DNA of 64,000 nt from DASPTT01 sp035623275 (lineage in GTDB: Bacteria > Actinomycetota > Acidimicrobiia > Acidimicrobiales > UBA8190): assembly GCA_035623275.1 (NCBI GenBank), contig DASPTT010000127.1, positions 1 to 64,000 on the forward strand, in the 5' to 3' direction. Within the stretch, counting starts at the first letter, position 1. Each line of letters begins with the position of its first letter. Positions 24,342 to 32,673 of the stretch are shown here, piece by piece. A program made the translations under genes and the position numbers. Under the pieces are notes generated by a model. The model had not been told where the DNA came from. It searched no databases and was given only the letters and a program-made list of their open reading frames with translations.

Positions 24342-25082
24342 GTGGAGAGCGTCACGACCCGCAACGGGACCGGGGTCGGCACCGCCGCCGGCGGCCGGAG
24401 CGGGAAGAGGGTGGCGATCGTCCGCCGGCTCCTTCAGCTCGGGGGTCGCTTCTCGGTCGAGCTGGGGATCGACGTGGACGGCGGGGAAGCCGAGGTCGAG
24501 CGCTGGTTCCTCGCCGCCACCCTGTTCGGGACCCGCATCCCCGTCACCCTGGCCGAGCGGGCCTTCCGCGTCCTGGACGAGGCGGGCGTGACCGTCCGCA
24601 GGGCGCGGTCGTTCTCGTGGGACGATCTCGTGGCCCTGCTCGACGAGGGGGGCTACGCCCGCTACGACTTCAAGACGGCGACCCGCCTGCACGCCCTGTG
24701 CGACGTGCTCGGCGAGCGCTTCGGCGGCCGCGTCGCGGCCGTCGCCGAGGTGGCCCGGACCAGCGCCGAGCTCGAGTCCGCGCTCGACGAGCTGCCCGGC
24801 TGGGGCCCGGTGACCGTCGACGTCTTCCTCCGCGAGCTGCGGGGGGTCTGGTCCGCGGCCGATCCCGCCCTCGACGAGCGGGCCCGGGCCATGGCGAGCC
24901 ACCTCGGGCTCATGGGCGAGCGGGCCCGGGGCCCCCTGGAGCGGATCCGGTCGCTCGCCGCCGAGTGCGGTGCCGATCCGCGCGATCTCGAAGCGGCCTT
25001 GGTGCGCGGCGCACTGGCCCATCGGCGTGGGCTCGACGCCTGCCCCGGGGGCGCGCGGTGCCAGGTCCTGCCGGCGCGCTGA
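24342..25082 (+). CDS. HhH-GPD-like (DNA glycosylase-fold) protein
   Basis: About 246 residues, all helical. ALDELPGWGPVTVDVFLREL resembles the helix-hairpin-helix segment of endonuclease III-type enzymes, with VDVFL after the hairpin. The N-terminal helices (WFLAATLFGTRIPVTLAERA) match the bundle that precedes it. The C-terminal CPGGARC pair is too small for the usual 4Fe-4S cluster. It may be a base-excision-repair relative; catalytic residues cannot be assigned. GTG 24342 is the likely start. Confidence 0.65.
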   Translation: MESVTTRNGTGVGTAAGGRSGKRVAIVRRLLQLGGRFSVELGIDVDGGEAEVERWFLAATLFGTRIPVTLAERAFRVLDEAGVTVRRARSFSWDDLVALLDEGGYARYDFKTATRLHALCDVLGERFGGRVAAVAEVARTSAELESALDELPGWGPVTVDVFLRELRGVWSAADPALDERARAMASHLGLMGERARGPLERIRSLAAECGADPRDLEAALVRGALAHRRGLDACPGGARCQVLPAR

Positions 25083-25131
25083 GCCAGGCGTCGGTGGTGC
25101 GGGCTGGAGGCGCCGCGCCGGCGACGCGTCG

Positions 25132-25674
25132 TCAGGGGTAGACCAGCTCCAGGAGCCGATCGGTCAGCGCCCTGATCTCCTTGGCCGCGGCCCGGACGCG
25201 GCGCCGTCCCTCGCCTGCGGGGTCGGCGATGTCGTCCTCGGGATCGTCGGCGAGCAGGGTCTGGCGCGGCCGGCCGCTGTGGATCAGCGCCAGCCACGAC
25301 GCCAGCGGCTGGCCTGCGGGCCGGGGACCGGCCAGGGTCCCCCGCCGCACGATCTCGCGCAGGGTGAAGGCCTTCGGCCAGCAGGCCTCGTCCAGGAACA
25401 CCGCCTCCCGCACGTGCTCCCGGGCCATGCCGATCACCATGTCGGCCCCTCCGAGCAGATCGGCGCTGAGGGGCCGGCTGACGTGGCCCCGCATGTCCAG
25501 GCCGCCGCCGCCGATGGCGGCCAGCGTCTCCTTCGGGATCGGCCGCGCACCGGGGAGGATCCCCGCCGAACCCACCTCCACGTCCAGCCCCCGCCGCCGG
25601 GCTGCCGCCCCGGTGAACGCCTCGGCCATGGGTGAGCGGATGATGTTGCCGGAACAGACGAAGAGGACCTGGAT
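25132..25674 (-). CDS. Low-molecular-weight protein tyrosine phosphatase, apparent ATC start
   Basis: About 180 residues. The P-loop VCSGNIIRSPMAEAF has the CX5R(S) signature (Cys7, Arg13); the later DPAG matches the general-acid Asp-Pro. Such enzymes regulate polysaccharide or envelope tyrosine kinases. No ATG, GTG or TTG lies in frame at the expected N-terminus. Homologous length begins at an ATC codon (25672-25674), 6 nt downstream of TACACT, the same geometry as leaderless genes here. A far-upstream start would add Pro/Gly-rich sequence unlike the family. Divergent from the DUF4012 gene. Confidence 0.8.
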   Translation of the reverse strand: MQVLFVCSGNIIRSPMAEAFTGAAARRRGLDVEVGSAGILPGARPIPKETLAAIGGGGLDMRGHVSRPLSADLLGGADMVIGMAREHVREAVFLDEACWPKAFTLREIVRRGTLAGPRPAGQPLASWLALIHSGRPRQTLLADDPEDDIADPAGEGRRRVRAAAKEIRALTDRLLELVYP

Positions 25675-25680
25675 CGGGCG

Positions 25681-25686
25681 AGTGTA
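25681..25686 (-). promoter_or_regulatory. -10 box of tyrosine phosphatase gene
   Basis: TACACT on the minus strand ending 6 nt before the ATC codon at 25674. An ATTCCC-G-GGGAAT inverted repeat (25722-25734) lies further upstream in the divergent region. Confidence 0.5.
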
Positions 25687-25742
25687 GTGAGGGCGTCGAC
25701 CGCAAGATTCCGGTGGCCGGGCGATTCCCGGGGAATGGCGGT

Positions 25743-28178
25743 ATGCAGGACCGGCGGGCCCGGCTGCCGGCCCCTGGACCGGCCCGTGGACCGGCCCCTG
25801 GACCGGTCCCCGAAGCCCCGGGCGACGAGGCGGGGCGGCGTGTGACGACCCTCGCCGCGCCCTCCGTGCGCCCGTCGAGCGGGGCCCGCTCCTCGAGCAG
25901 TTCGCGCTCGTGGTCCGGGCTGGTCGTCGGCGTCCTCGTCGCCCTCTCCGCGGTCGCCGGGGCGGCGGCCGGTGCCCACCCCACCGGCACGTGGGCCGTC
26001 GACCCCCTCTACGGTGCCGCCTTCGCCGGCCTGACGACGTGGGCGGCCAGCCGGGCGGGCCGCGAATCATGGCTGGCCGTGGCGGCCGTCGGTGTGGTCA
26101 TGAGCCGGGGATGGCTCCTGCTGCCCGCAGCCGTCGCCTTGGCGGTCGCCTTTGCCTCGGTGTTCGACCGCCGGTCGCGCCGCCGCACCGGGGCCGTGGT
26201 GGGCGCCCTCGCCGGGCAGGTGGTCCTGCGCTGGCCCCCGATCGGCTTCCACGGCGCCACGGCGCTGGTGGCCGGGCTGGCCGTCGTGCCCGTGGTCGTC
26301 TCCGCCTATCGCCGCGCCCCGCGCCCCGGGCGCCGGACCGTCCGTCGCGTGGCCGCGGCGGTCGGGGGTGTCGCGCTGCTCCTCTGCCTGCCGTTCCTCG
26401 TCGCGGGGCTGCTCGTCGAGCCCCGCATCGCCCAGGGCACCCACGAGGCGCAGCGGGCACTCGACGCCGTGAGCGCCGGCGAGGCCACGACGGCGACCGC
26501 CGACCTGGGGGCCGCGCGTCGCGACTTCGCCGGGGCGGACGGCGCCGTCAACGGGTGGTGGAACGCCGGCGCTGCCCTGGTGCCCGTCGTGGCCCAGCAG
26601 CGCCGGGCCGTCGCCGCCGCCACCGACGCGGCCGCCACCCTCACCGCGGTGGGCGCCCGCACCGCCGGACGGCTGGACTACCACCAGCTCGGTTACCACG
26701 ACGGCCGCATCGACCTGAGCATGCTGCCCCCGATGGCCGCACCCGCGGCGACCCTCGACCGGGCCATCGCCGCGGCCCAGGCCCGGATCGGCGCCACCGG
26801 TTCGCCGTGGCTGCTCCCTCCCGTCGGGAACCGCCGGGCCCAGCTCGTCGCGCAGCTGGGGCGGGCCCGGACGACCACCGACATCGCCGTCCAGGCCATC
26901 GGGGTCCTGCCCGCCATGCTCGGCGCAGCGGGGGAGCGCCACTATCTCGTGGTCTTCACCACACCGTCGGAGGCCAGGGGGTTGGGCGGGTTCATCGGCG
27001 CCTACGGCGAGCTCACGGCCGACGACGGACGGCTCAGCCTGCGCACCTCCGGCTCGATCCAGAGCCTCAGGACGGCGGGCATCCCGCCCACCGAGCGCAC
27101 GCTCACCGGCCCGCCCGACTTCCTGGCCCAGTACGGGACCTTCCACCCCGAGCAGTTCTTCGAGGACTCGACCTTCTCACCGGACTTCCCGACCGACGCC
27201 GACGTCGTCTCCCAGCTGTACCCGCAGGCGGGCGGCACCCCGCTCGACGGGGTGATGGCCATCGATCCCTACGGCCTGGCCGCCCTGCTGCGGATCACGG
27301 GGCCCGTCAGCGTGCCCGGCCTCCCCGTGCCCCTGACGTCGGCCAACGCCGCGCAGGTGCTCCTGCGGGACCAGTACACCCTCTACGACAGCGGCCAGGC
27401 ACCCGACAACCAGGCTCGCCACGACCTGCTCCAGGACGCCCTGCACGTCGCCTTCGACCGCATCGTGCAGGGGTCGCTGCCCGCCCCGCGGACCCTGGCC
27501 CAGGACCTGGTGTCGCCGGTGCGCGACGGTCGCCTCTACTTCTGGTCCGCCCACCCCGACGAGGAGCCGCTGTTCGAGCGCCTCGGCGCCGACGGCACCT
27601 TCCCGCGGCCCGGGGACGGCGACCTGCTGGCCGTCACCGTCCAGGACGCGGAGGCCAACAAGATCGACGCGTTCCTCCATCAGCGCATCAGCGACCAGGT
27701 CGCCTACGACCCGGCGACCGGCTCCGCCCACGAGGTCGTCACCGTCGCGCTCCGCAACGACGCGCCGGCGTCGGGCCTCCCCGCCTACGTGATCGCGCCG
27801 GCCGACGCGCCCCCCGGCACGCCCGAGGGGGCCAACTACGCGATGGTGACCCTCTACTCCCCACTGGCCTTCGACCAGGTGTCGGTCGACGGGGTCCCGA
27901 GCACCCTGGCCGCAGGGGTGGAGCTGGGGAGCTTCGCCTATCGCACCTGGGTCACCATCCCGCCCGGGACGACCCTGACGATGCAGGTGACGCTGACGGG
28001 GACGCTGCCCGCCGGGACCACGCTGCCCTTCCACGTCCGGGTCCAGCCCTCCGCCAATCCGGTGTCCCTGACCCTGACCATGGCACCGGGCGCGGGGTGG
28101 CAGGTCGTCGGCTCGCCCACCTGGACGGCCGGGTCGGCCGCGGTGGAGCTCCACCGGTTCCGGTTCTCCCCCTCCTGA
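25743..28178 (+). CDS. DUF4012 membrane protein
   Basis: About 811 residues. After a Pro-rich cytoplasmic arm, five or six TM segments (for example SGLVVGVLVALSAVAGAAAG, AAVGGVALLLCLPFLVAGLL) span residues 65-220. The large extracellular part carries the DUF4012 core: RHYLVVFTTPSEARGLGGFI, GAYGELTADDGRLSL, DSTFSPDFPTDADVVSQLYP, DGVMAIDPYGLAALLRITG. The family occurs in actinobacterial polysaccharide regions; function unknown. ATG 25743 or GTG 25842 may be the start. The adjacent tyrosine phosphatase supports an envelope or exopolysaccharide role. Confidence 0.85.
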   Translation: MQDRRARLPAPGPARGPAPGPVPEAPGDEAGRRVTTLAAPSVRPSSGARSSSSSRSWSGLVVGVLVALSAVAGAAAGAHPTGTWAVDPLYGAAFAGLTTWAASRAGRESWLAVAAVGVVMSRGWLLLPAAVALAVAFASVFDRRSRRRTGAVVGALAGQVVLRWPPIGFHGATALVAGLAVVPVVVSAYRRAPRPGRRTVRRVAAAVGGVALLLCLPFLVAGLLVEPRIAQGTHEAQRALDAVSAGEATTATADLGAARRDFAGADGAVNGWWNAGAALVPVVAQQRRAVAAATDAAATLTAVGARTAGRLDYHQLGYHDGRIDLSMLPPMAAPAATLDRAIAAAQARIGATGSPWLLPPVGNRRAQLVAQLGRARTTTDIAVQAIGVLPAMLGAAGERHYLVVFTTPSEARGLGGFIGAYGELTADDGRLSLRTSGSIQSLRTAGIPPTERTLTGPPDFLAQYGTFHPEQFFEDSTFSPDFPTDADVVSQLYPQAGGTPLDGVMAIDPYGLAALLRITGPVSVPGLPVPLTSANAAQVLLRDQYTLYDSGQAPDNQARHDLLQDALHVAFDRIVQGSLPAPRTLAQDLVSPVRDGRLYFWSAHPDEEPLFERLGADGTFPRPGDGDLLAVTVQDAEANKIDAFLHQRISDQVAYDPATGSAHEVVTVALRNDAPASGLPAYVIAPADAPPGTPEGANYAMVTLYSPLAFDQVSVDGVPSTLAAGVELGSFAYRTWVTIPPGTTLTMQVTLTGTLPAGTTLPFHVRVQPSANPVSLTLTMAPGAGWQVVGSPTWTAGSAAVELHRFRFSPS

Positions 28179-28393
28179 GGTGCGTATTCGCGCGAATAGT
28201 GGGTCCGGCGCCACGTGCCAGCCGGAGTCGTGTTACGGCAATGTTGAAAATCGCGCAGGCGAGTGGACTCGGAAGCCGCAGATGGTGAAGGATTCTCGTT
28301 GTCGGGGGCAAGGAACCGAGAAGAGACAGGTAGGCGGGAAGGTTCACACCCCCCTCGGGGGCCCGGACTCCCTGCTAGGCGGAGGCTGAGGAC
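28179..28393 (+). promoter_or_regulatory. 215-bp leader with hairpins
   Basis: No gene. Contains GGAACCGAGAAGAGACAGGTAG and a CCCCC-TC-GGGGG hairpin shortly before GGAGG and the ATG at 28394. It is long enough for a structured leader, but I could not match it to a c-di-AMP, c-di-GMP or other known riboswitch. Confidence 0.3.
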
Positions 28394-29080
28394 ATGGTCC
28401 GAAAGATTTGGCAGACGGCGGTCGCCTCTCTGGCGCTGGGCACGGCGGTGGCCGTGGCTGCACCGGGAGTGGCCGGAGCAACGAGCTACCCGCCGGGGCC
28501 CCCGTCGGTCCAGCTGAAGGTCTCGGACCTGGGTCAGGTCACCGCGGACGTGAAGAAGCCCCAGAGCGTGACCGTCGAGCTCTACGGCGCCGGGCAGGGC
28601 CACCACACGGTCATCAGCCTGGTCGGGCCCGTCCTCACCCTCACCGGAGGGAGCCACACGACGCCGGTCACCCTGACCGACCCCTTCGGTGCGACGTCGA
28701 AGCTCGGGTCCGCGAAGGCCAAGGCCGAGGGCGCCCACTCGACCACCATCGGCACCGCCACGGCGGACTCGAACGGGAACGCGGTGACCACCGCCACCAT
28801 CCCGTCCGGCACCGCCCCCGGCGTGTACGAGCTGGTGGCCACCGACCCCGTCACCGGTGCCACCGAGGCCACGCTCCTCACCGTGCCGGCGGCCGCCGGC
28901 GCCGCCGCGGGGGCGGCGTCGGGTGGCTCGCTGACCGGGGCACTGTCCTCGGCGGTCAGCTCCGTCTCCGGCCACCACGCGGCGCAGACGACACTGCTCG
29001 TCGGGGCAGGGGCCCTGGCCGCGGCGGCGAGCGGCCTGCTGTTCCTCTCGGGCCGCCGGCGCCAGCGTCGGGCCTTCTAG
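28394..29080 (+). CDS. Secreted, C-terminally membrane-anchored surface protein
   Basis: 228 residues. N-terminal signal peptide (MVRKIWQTAVASLALGTAVA..., cleavage near GAT). A beta-rich middle (VQLKVSDLGQVTADVKKPQS, HTTPVTLTDPFGATSKLGSA, TIPSGTAPGVYELVATDPVT) resembles an Ig- or carboxypeptidase-like fold. An Ala/Ser linker and a C-terminal TM (LLVGAGALAAAASGLLFLSG) end in GRRRQRRAF. This is a surface-anchor layout without an LPXTG motif. ATG with GGAGG 8 nt upstream, after a long leader. Confidence 0.72.
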   Translation: MVRKIWQTAVASLALGTAVAVAAPGVAGATSYPPGPPSVQLKVSDLGQVTADVKKPQSVTVELYGAGQGHHTVISLVGPVLTLTGGSHTTPVTLTDPFGATSKLGSAKAKAEGAHSTTIGTATADSNGNAVTTATIPSGTAPGVYELVATDPVTGATEATLLTVPAAAGAAAGAASGGSLTGALSSAVSSVSGHHAAQTTLLVGAGALAAAASGLLFLSGRRRQRRAF

Positions 29081-29100
29081 CCCCTCGAAGCTCGGATCGG

Positions 29101-29134
29101 GCAGCCGCCGGCACCTACGGGCGCCGGCGGCTGC
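29101..29134. terminator. Perfect 12-bp hairpin between convergent genes
   Basis: GCAGCCGCCGGC pairs with GCCGGCGGCTGC, 10-nt loop. Between the surface-protein gene and the minus-strand lpdA gene. Confidence 0.6.
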
Positions 29135-29158
29135 GTCGCGTCCGGCCCCCGGCTCCGG

Positions 29159-30514
29159 TCACTCGGCCGCTTCGGCCAGGGCTTCGGCCAGCGCGGGGTG
29201 CACGAGCATGGACTCGACGATGTCGCTCACCCGCAGCTCGGCGGTGACCGCCAGCGCGATCACCGAGATGAGCTCGGCCGCCCCCGCGCCCACGATGGAC
29301 CCGCCGAGCACCACGCCCGTGGCCGGGTCGGAGACGATCTTCACGAAGCCCCGAGGGTCGTTGTTGATGAGCGCCTTGGGGTTGGCGGCGAAGGGCACCT
29401 TGGTGACCCGGATCTTGCGTCCCTCGGCGAACGCCTCCGCCTCGGCGACGCCCACGTCCGCGATCTCGGGCTCGGTGAAGATGGCGGAGGCGGCGCGGTC
29501 GTAGTTGAGGTGGCGATGCGCCACCGTGTGCCCGATGGCCACGTGCTCGGCGATCTTGCGGCCCTGCATGGTGGCCACGGAGGCCAACGGCAGCTTCCCC
29601 GAGACGTCGCCGGCCGCGTAGATGTGGGGCACGGCCGTCTGGCAGTGGTGGTTCACCGCCAGGTACCCGCCCTCGTCGGCGCGCAGCCCGGCGTGCTCGA
29701 GGCCGAGGGACTCCGTGTTGGGGACGGATCCCACCGCCAAGAGCGCGTGGGTCGCGTCGACGACGCGGCCGTCGTCGCAGCGGACCCTGACGCCGCCGGC
29801 CGTCGTGTCGATGCCCACCGCCCGCGCCCCCTTGAGGAGACGGACGCCGCGGGCGGCGAAGTCCTCCTCCAGGGCCGCCGCCACCTCGGGGTCCTTGTGG
29901 GGGAGCACGTGCTGACGGCTCACGACGAGGCTCACCTCGGAACCGAGGGTGTTGAACATGTGCACCAGCTCGACTCCGGTGACGCCCGACCCGATCACGG
30001 CCAGGTGCTCGGGAAGCGACGGTGGGGGATAGGCGTCGCGGGAGGTGAGGACCCGGACGCCGTCGGGCGTCGCCCAGTCGGGCACCCGCGGCCGGCTGCC
30101 GGTGCACAGCAAGACGGCGTCCGCCTCGATCCGCCGTGCCCCCTCGTCGGTCTGCGCCACCACCGCGTGCGTTCCGTCCAGCCGGCCCGTGCCCCGGACG
30201 AGCTCGACGCCTTGGCGCGTGAGCAGCTCGGTGGTGGCGACCTCGAGCCGGGCTTCGATGGCGACGATGCGTTCCGCCAGGGCCGCCACGTCCAGTCCGG
30301 CCGCCACGTCCGAGAGGCCCATGCCGCCCATGCGCGTGAGCGACGACAAGGCGCCGCCGGTGGCGATCATCGTCTTGGAGGGGATGCAGTCGCGCAGGTG
30401 CGCGGCTCCCCCCACCACGTCCCGTTCGACGAGGACGACCTCGATCCCGAGGCGCGCCGCATGGGTGGCGGCCTCGGTGCCGGCGGGGCCACCCCCGATG
30501 ATCACGAAGCGCAT
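29159..30514 (-). CDS. lpdA: LpdA-like NAD(P)H flavoprotein (quinone reductase type)
   Basis: 451 residues, flavoprotein disulfide reductase fold. FAD motif FVIIGGGPAGTEAATHAA, NAD(P) motif AVIGSGVTGVELVHMF, second FAD motif IYAAGDVSGK. The redox segment reads GGAAHLRDCIPSKT, where the family has GGTCLNVGCIPSK. The first Cys is replaced, so no dithiol can form and dihydrolipoamide activity is excluded. M. tuberculosis LpdA (Rv3303c) has the same loss and is an NAD(P)H:quinone reductase, so that is the likely role. Starts 5 bp after the acyltransferase stop, a probable operon. Confidence 0.87.
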   Translation of the reverse strand: MRFVIIGGGPAGTEAATHAARLGIEVVLVERDVVGGAAHLRDCIPSKTMIATGGALSSLTRMGGMGLSDVAAGLDVAALAERIVAIEARLEVATTELLTRQGVELVRGTGRLDGTHAVVAQTDEGARRIEADAVLLCTGSRPRVPDWATPDGVRVLTSRDAYPPPSLPEHLAVIGSGVTGVELVHMFNTLGSEVSLVVSRQHVLPHKDPEVAAALEEDFAARGVRLLKGARAVGIDTTAGGVRVRCDDGRVVDATHALLAVGSVPNTESLGLEHAGLRADEGGYLAVNHHCQTAVPHIYAAGDVSGKLPLASVATMQGRKIAEHVAIGHTVAHRHLNYDRAASAIFTEPEIADVGVAEAEAFAEGRKIRVTKVPFAANPKALINNDPRGFVKIVSDPATGVVLGGSIVGAGAAELISVIALAVTAELRVSDIVESMLVHPALAEALAEAAE

Positions 30515-30519
30515 CGCCG

Positions 30520-32520
30520 TCACCGCGCCGTGGCGGGCGCGCCCGCGGCCAGGTGGTCCACCAAGGGCAGGAGGGTGCGCTGGGTGAGCTGGCCGCAGAA
30601 GACGGTGAAATGCTCGCCGTCGGCCCACCGGCAGGTCTGGCCGTGGACCGTCGGCGTGTAGACGCCGCCCGGGGAGACCACCCGGTCGAGGTCGAAGTAG
30701 GTGACCCCGCGGTGGGTGGCGGCCGCCGTCCGGAGCAGCGCGTTCATGGCCGCGTGCCGGGCCGGGTCGTTCTCGGGCGCGGGCGACCCGTCGGGGAAGG
30801 GGACGGAGTCGGTGGTCGGCACCCCCACGAGCACGATGGGGACCGTGCCGCCGCCGAGGCGGGCGATGAGCGCGTCGATGCGCGAGCTGAGGTATGCGTC
30901 GAAGGCCGGCTGGCCCACGTGCACCTGCTGGCCGCCCATCTCGTGGGTGAAGCAGTCCCAGAACCCGAGCACCACCACGATGGCACCCGGGTGCAACGCG
31001 TCGGCCTGCTGTCCCCAGGTGTCGAACGCGTCGGTGCACGGGGCGTACCCGGGGGCGAAGCCGGTGTGGTACAGGATCTCGCCGGTGTTGGTGAACCCGC
31101 ACCCGAGGATGGTGTGGTTCACGAGGTCGACGCCATAGGACGCGGCGTCCACGCCGAGGCCCATGCCCAGGGTGAGCCCGAGCGAGTCGCCCACGAGCAG
31201 TGTCGTCACCGCGTGGTCGTGCGCGGTGGACGAGCCCTGGGCGCCGGACGAGCCCTCGGCGCCCCCGGGCTCGGCGACGCGTTGCGACGACGCACGCACC
31301 GCTGCGGCCGTGGCGGGCACGCCCGCGCCGGCCGGCAACGACGGCGCCAGGAGGAGGCCCGCCACCGCAGCCGCGGCCGCCGCCGGGGCCAGGGCGCCGA
31401 GGACCGGTGCGGGCACGCGCCGGGTGCGGATGGGCTTCTCGACGAGGACGTACGACAGCGTTGCCGCGACCAGCGTCGCGGCCAGGCGCAGGGCCAGGAG
31501 CGCGGTGCCGCCCACGCCGGCGGAGGACTCGGTGAGCCAGAGGAAGAGGGGGAAGTGCCAGAGGTACACGCCGTAGGACACCAGGCCCAGCGCGACGAGG
31601 GGGCGCGTCGACAGGCCGCGGGCCAGGACCGAGCGACGCCCCACGTGCACGGCCAGGATCACCGCGGCCATGGCCAGGTCGAAGACGAGGAAGCCGCCCT
31701 CGTAGAGCCAGTGGGCGTCGCCCGGGACCAGCACCATGGCGGCGAGGACGGCGGCCGCACCCACGAGGCCGGCGGCCGTCGCCGCGCGCCGGCCTCGTGG
31801 CTCGGGCGCCAGCGGCCGGCGGGTGAGGAGCAGGGCCAGCGCCGCACCCACGAGGATGCCCGAGGCACGGGTGTCGGTGCCGTAGTAGGCGCGGTCGATG
31901 CCCCCGCCCCGGCTGAGGATGGCCATGGCCCCGGCGGAGGCGAGCGCGCCGGCCGATGCCACGGCCAGGAGCAGGCGGCGCCGCCGGCGCACCGGATCGG
32001 CAGCGCGGCGGGTGAGGTGGACGACGCCGAGGACCACGACGGGCCACACCAGGTAGAACTGCTCCTCGATCCCGAGCGACCACGTGTGCTGGAGCGGCGA
32101 GGTCGGTCCGGTGGCCGTGAAGTAGCCGCTGCCGGTCCAGATCTGGTGCCAGTTGGCGACGTAGAAGAGCGCCGCCAGCCCGTTGCCCACCAGGTCCGGC
32201 GAGCCGTGCTGGGCGCCCGCCAGCGCCTGGTAGAGGGCCACGGTGACGATCAGGAGCACGAGCGCGGGAAGCAGCCGCCGCGCCCGGCGGAGCCAGAAGG
32301 CACCGAGACGGACGTCGCCCGAGGCGTCGCACTCGGCGACGAGCAACGAGGTGATGAGGTAGCCGGAGAGGACGAAGAAGGCCTCGACGCCGAGGAAGCC
32401 GCCGCGGAGCCAGCCGATGCCGGCGTGGAAGAGGACGACACCGGTCACGGCCACCGCGCGCAGACCGTCGAGCGAGGGTTGGCGGTCCAGTGCGGGTCGG
32501 GCGGGTTGGCGGTCGGGCAT
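30520..32520 (-). CDS. Acyltransferase-3 / SGNH membrane protein
   Basis: 666 residues. N-terminal acyltransferase-3 domain with about ten TMs: LDGLRAVAVTGVVLFHAG (catalytic His), FFVLSGYLITSLL, FWLRRARRLLPAL, HTWSLGIEEQFYLVWP. A Ser/Ala linker leads to a periplasmic SGNH domain (LLVGDSLGLTLG, GFWDCF in place of GxND, DGEHFT with the catalytic Asp-His). The OafA/PatA class O-acylates envelope polysaccharide or peptidoglycan. ATG 32520 with GAGG upstream. First gene of a pair with lpdA. A second, related copy lies at 41039-43075. Confidence 0.9.
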   Translation of the reverse strand: MPDRQPARPALDRQPSLDGLRAVAVTGVVLFHAGIGWLRGGFLGVEAFFVLSGYLITSLLVAECDASGDVRLGAFWLRRARRLLPALVLLIVTVALYQALAGAQHGSPDLVGNGLAALFYVANWHQIWTGSGYFTATGPTSPLQHTWSLGIEEQFYLVWPVVVLGVVHLTRRAADPVRRRRRLLLAVASAGALASAGAMAILSRGGGIDRAYYGTDTRASGILVGAALALLLTRRPLAPEPRGRRAATAAGLVGAAAVLAAMVLVPGDAHWLYEGGFLVFDLAMAAVILAVHVGRRSVLARGLSTRPLVALGLVSYGVYLWHFPLFLWLTESSAGVGGTALLALRLAATLVAATLSYVLVEKPIRTRRVPAPVLGALAPAAAAAAVAGLLLAPSLPAGAGVPATAAAVRASSQRVAEPGGAEGSSGAQGSSTAHDHAVTTLLVGDSLGLTLGMGLGVDAASYGVDLVNHTILGCGFTNTGEILYHTGFAPGYAPCTDAFDTWGQQADALHPGAIVVVLGFWDCFTHEMGGQQVHVGQPAFDAYLSSRIDALIARLGGGTVPIVLVGVPTTDSVPFPDGSPAPENDPARHAAMNALLRTAAATHRGVTYFDLDRVVSPGGVYTPTVHGQTCRWADGEHFTVFCGQLTQRTLLPLVDHLAAGAPATAR

Positions 32521-32673
32521 GGTGGCCTCGCCGCGCCCGCCGCCCGGCTGCCGCCTCGGTGATGCACGGCGGGCCCTCGTCGGGCCGGCGCGGCCCTGTC
32601 TGACATGGAGACTACCGGGCGTGCCCGTGCCGCACGCGGCACGCCGGGGCCCGTTGAGTAGGGTCGAGGGCCG

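Noticed and set aside
28179..28393. c-di-AMP (ydaO) or c-di-GMP (GEMM) riboswitch
   Set aside because: Some short blocks are similar, but the conserved order (GGGGAACC ... GGGTGAA ... GACAGCTCACCTCGTAGG; or GGACGCAAAGC) is absent.
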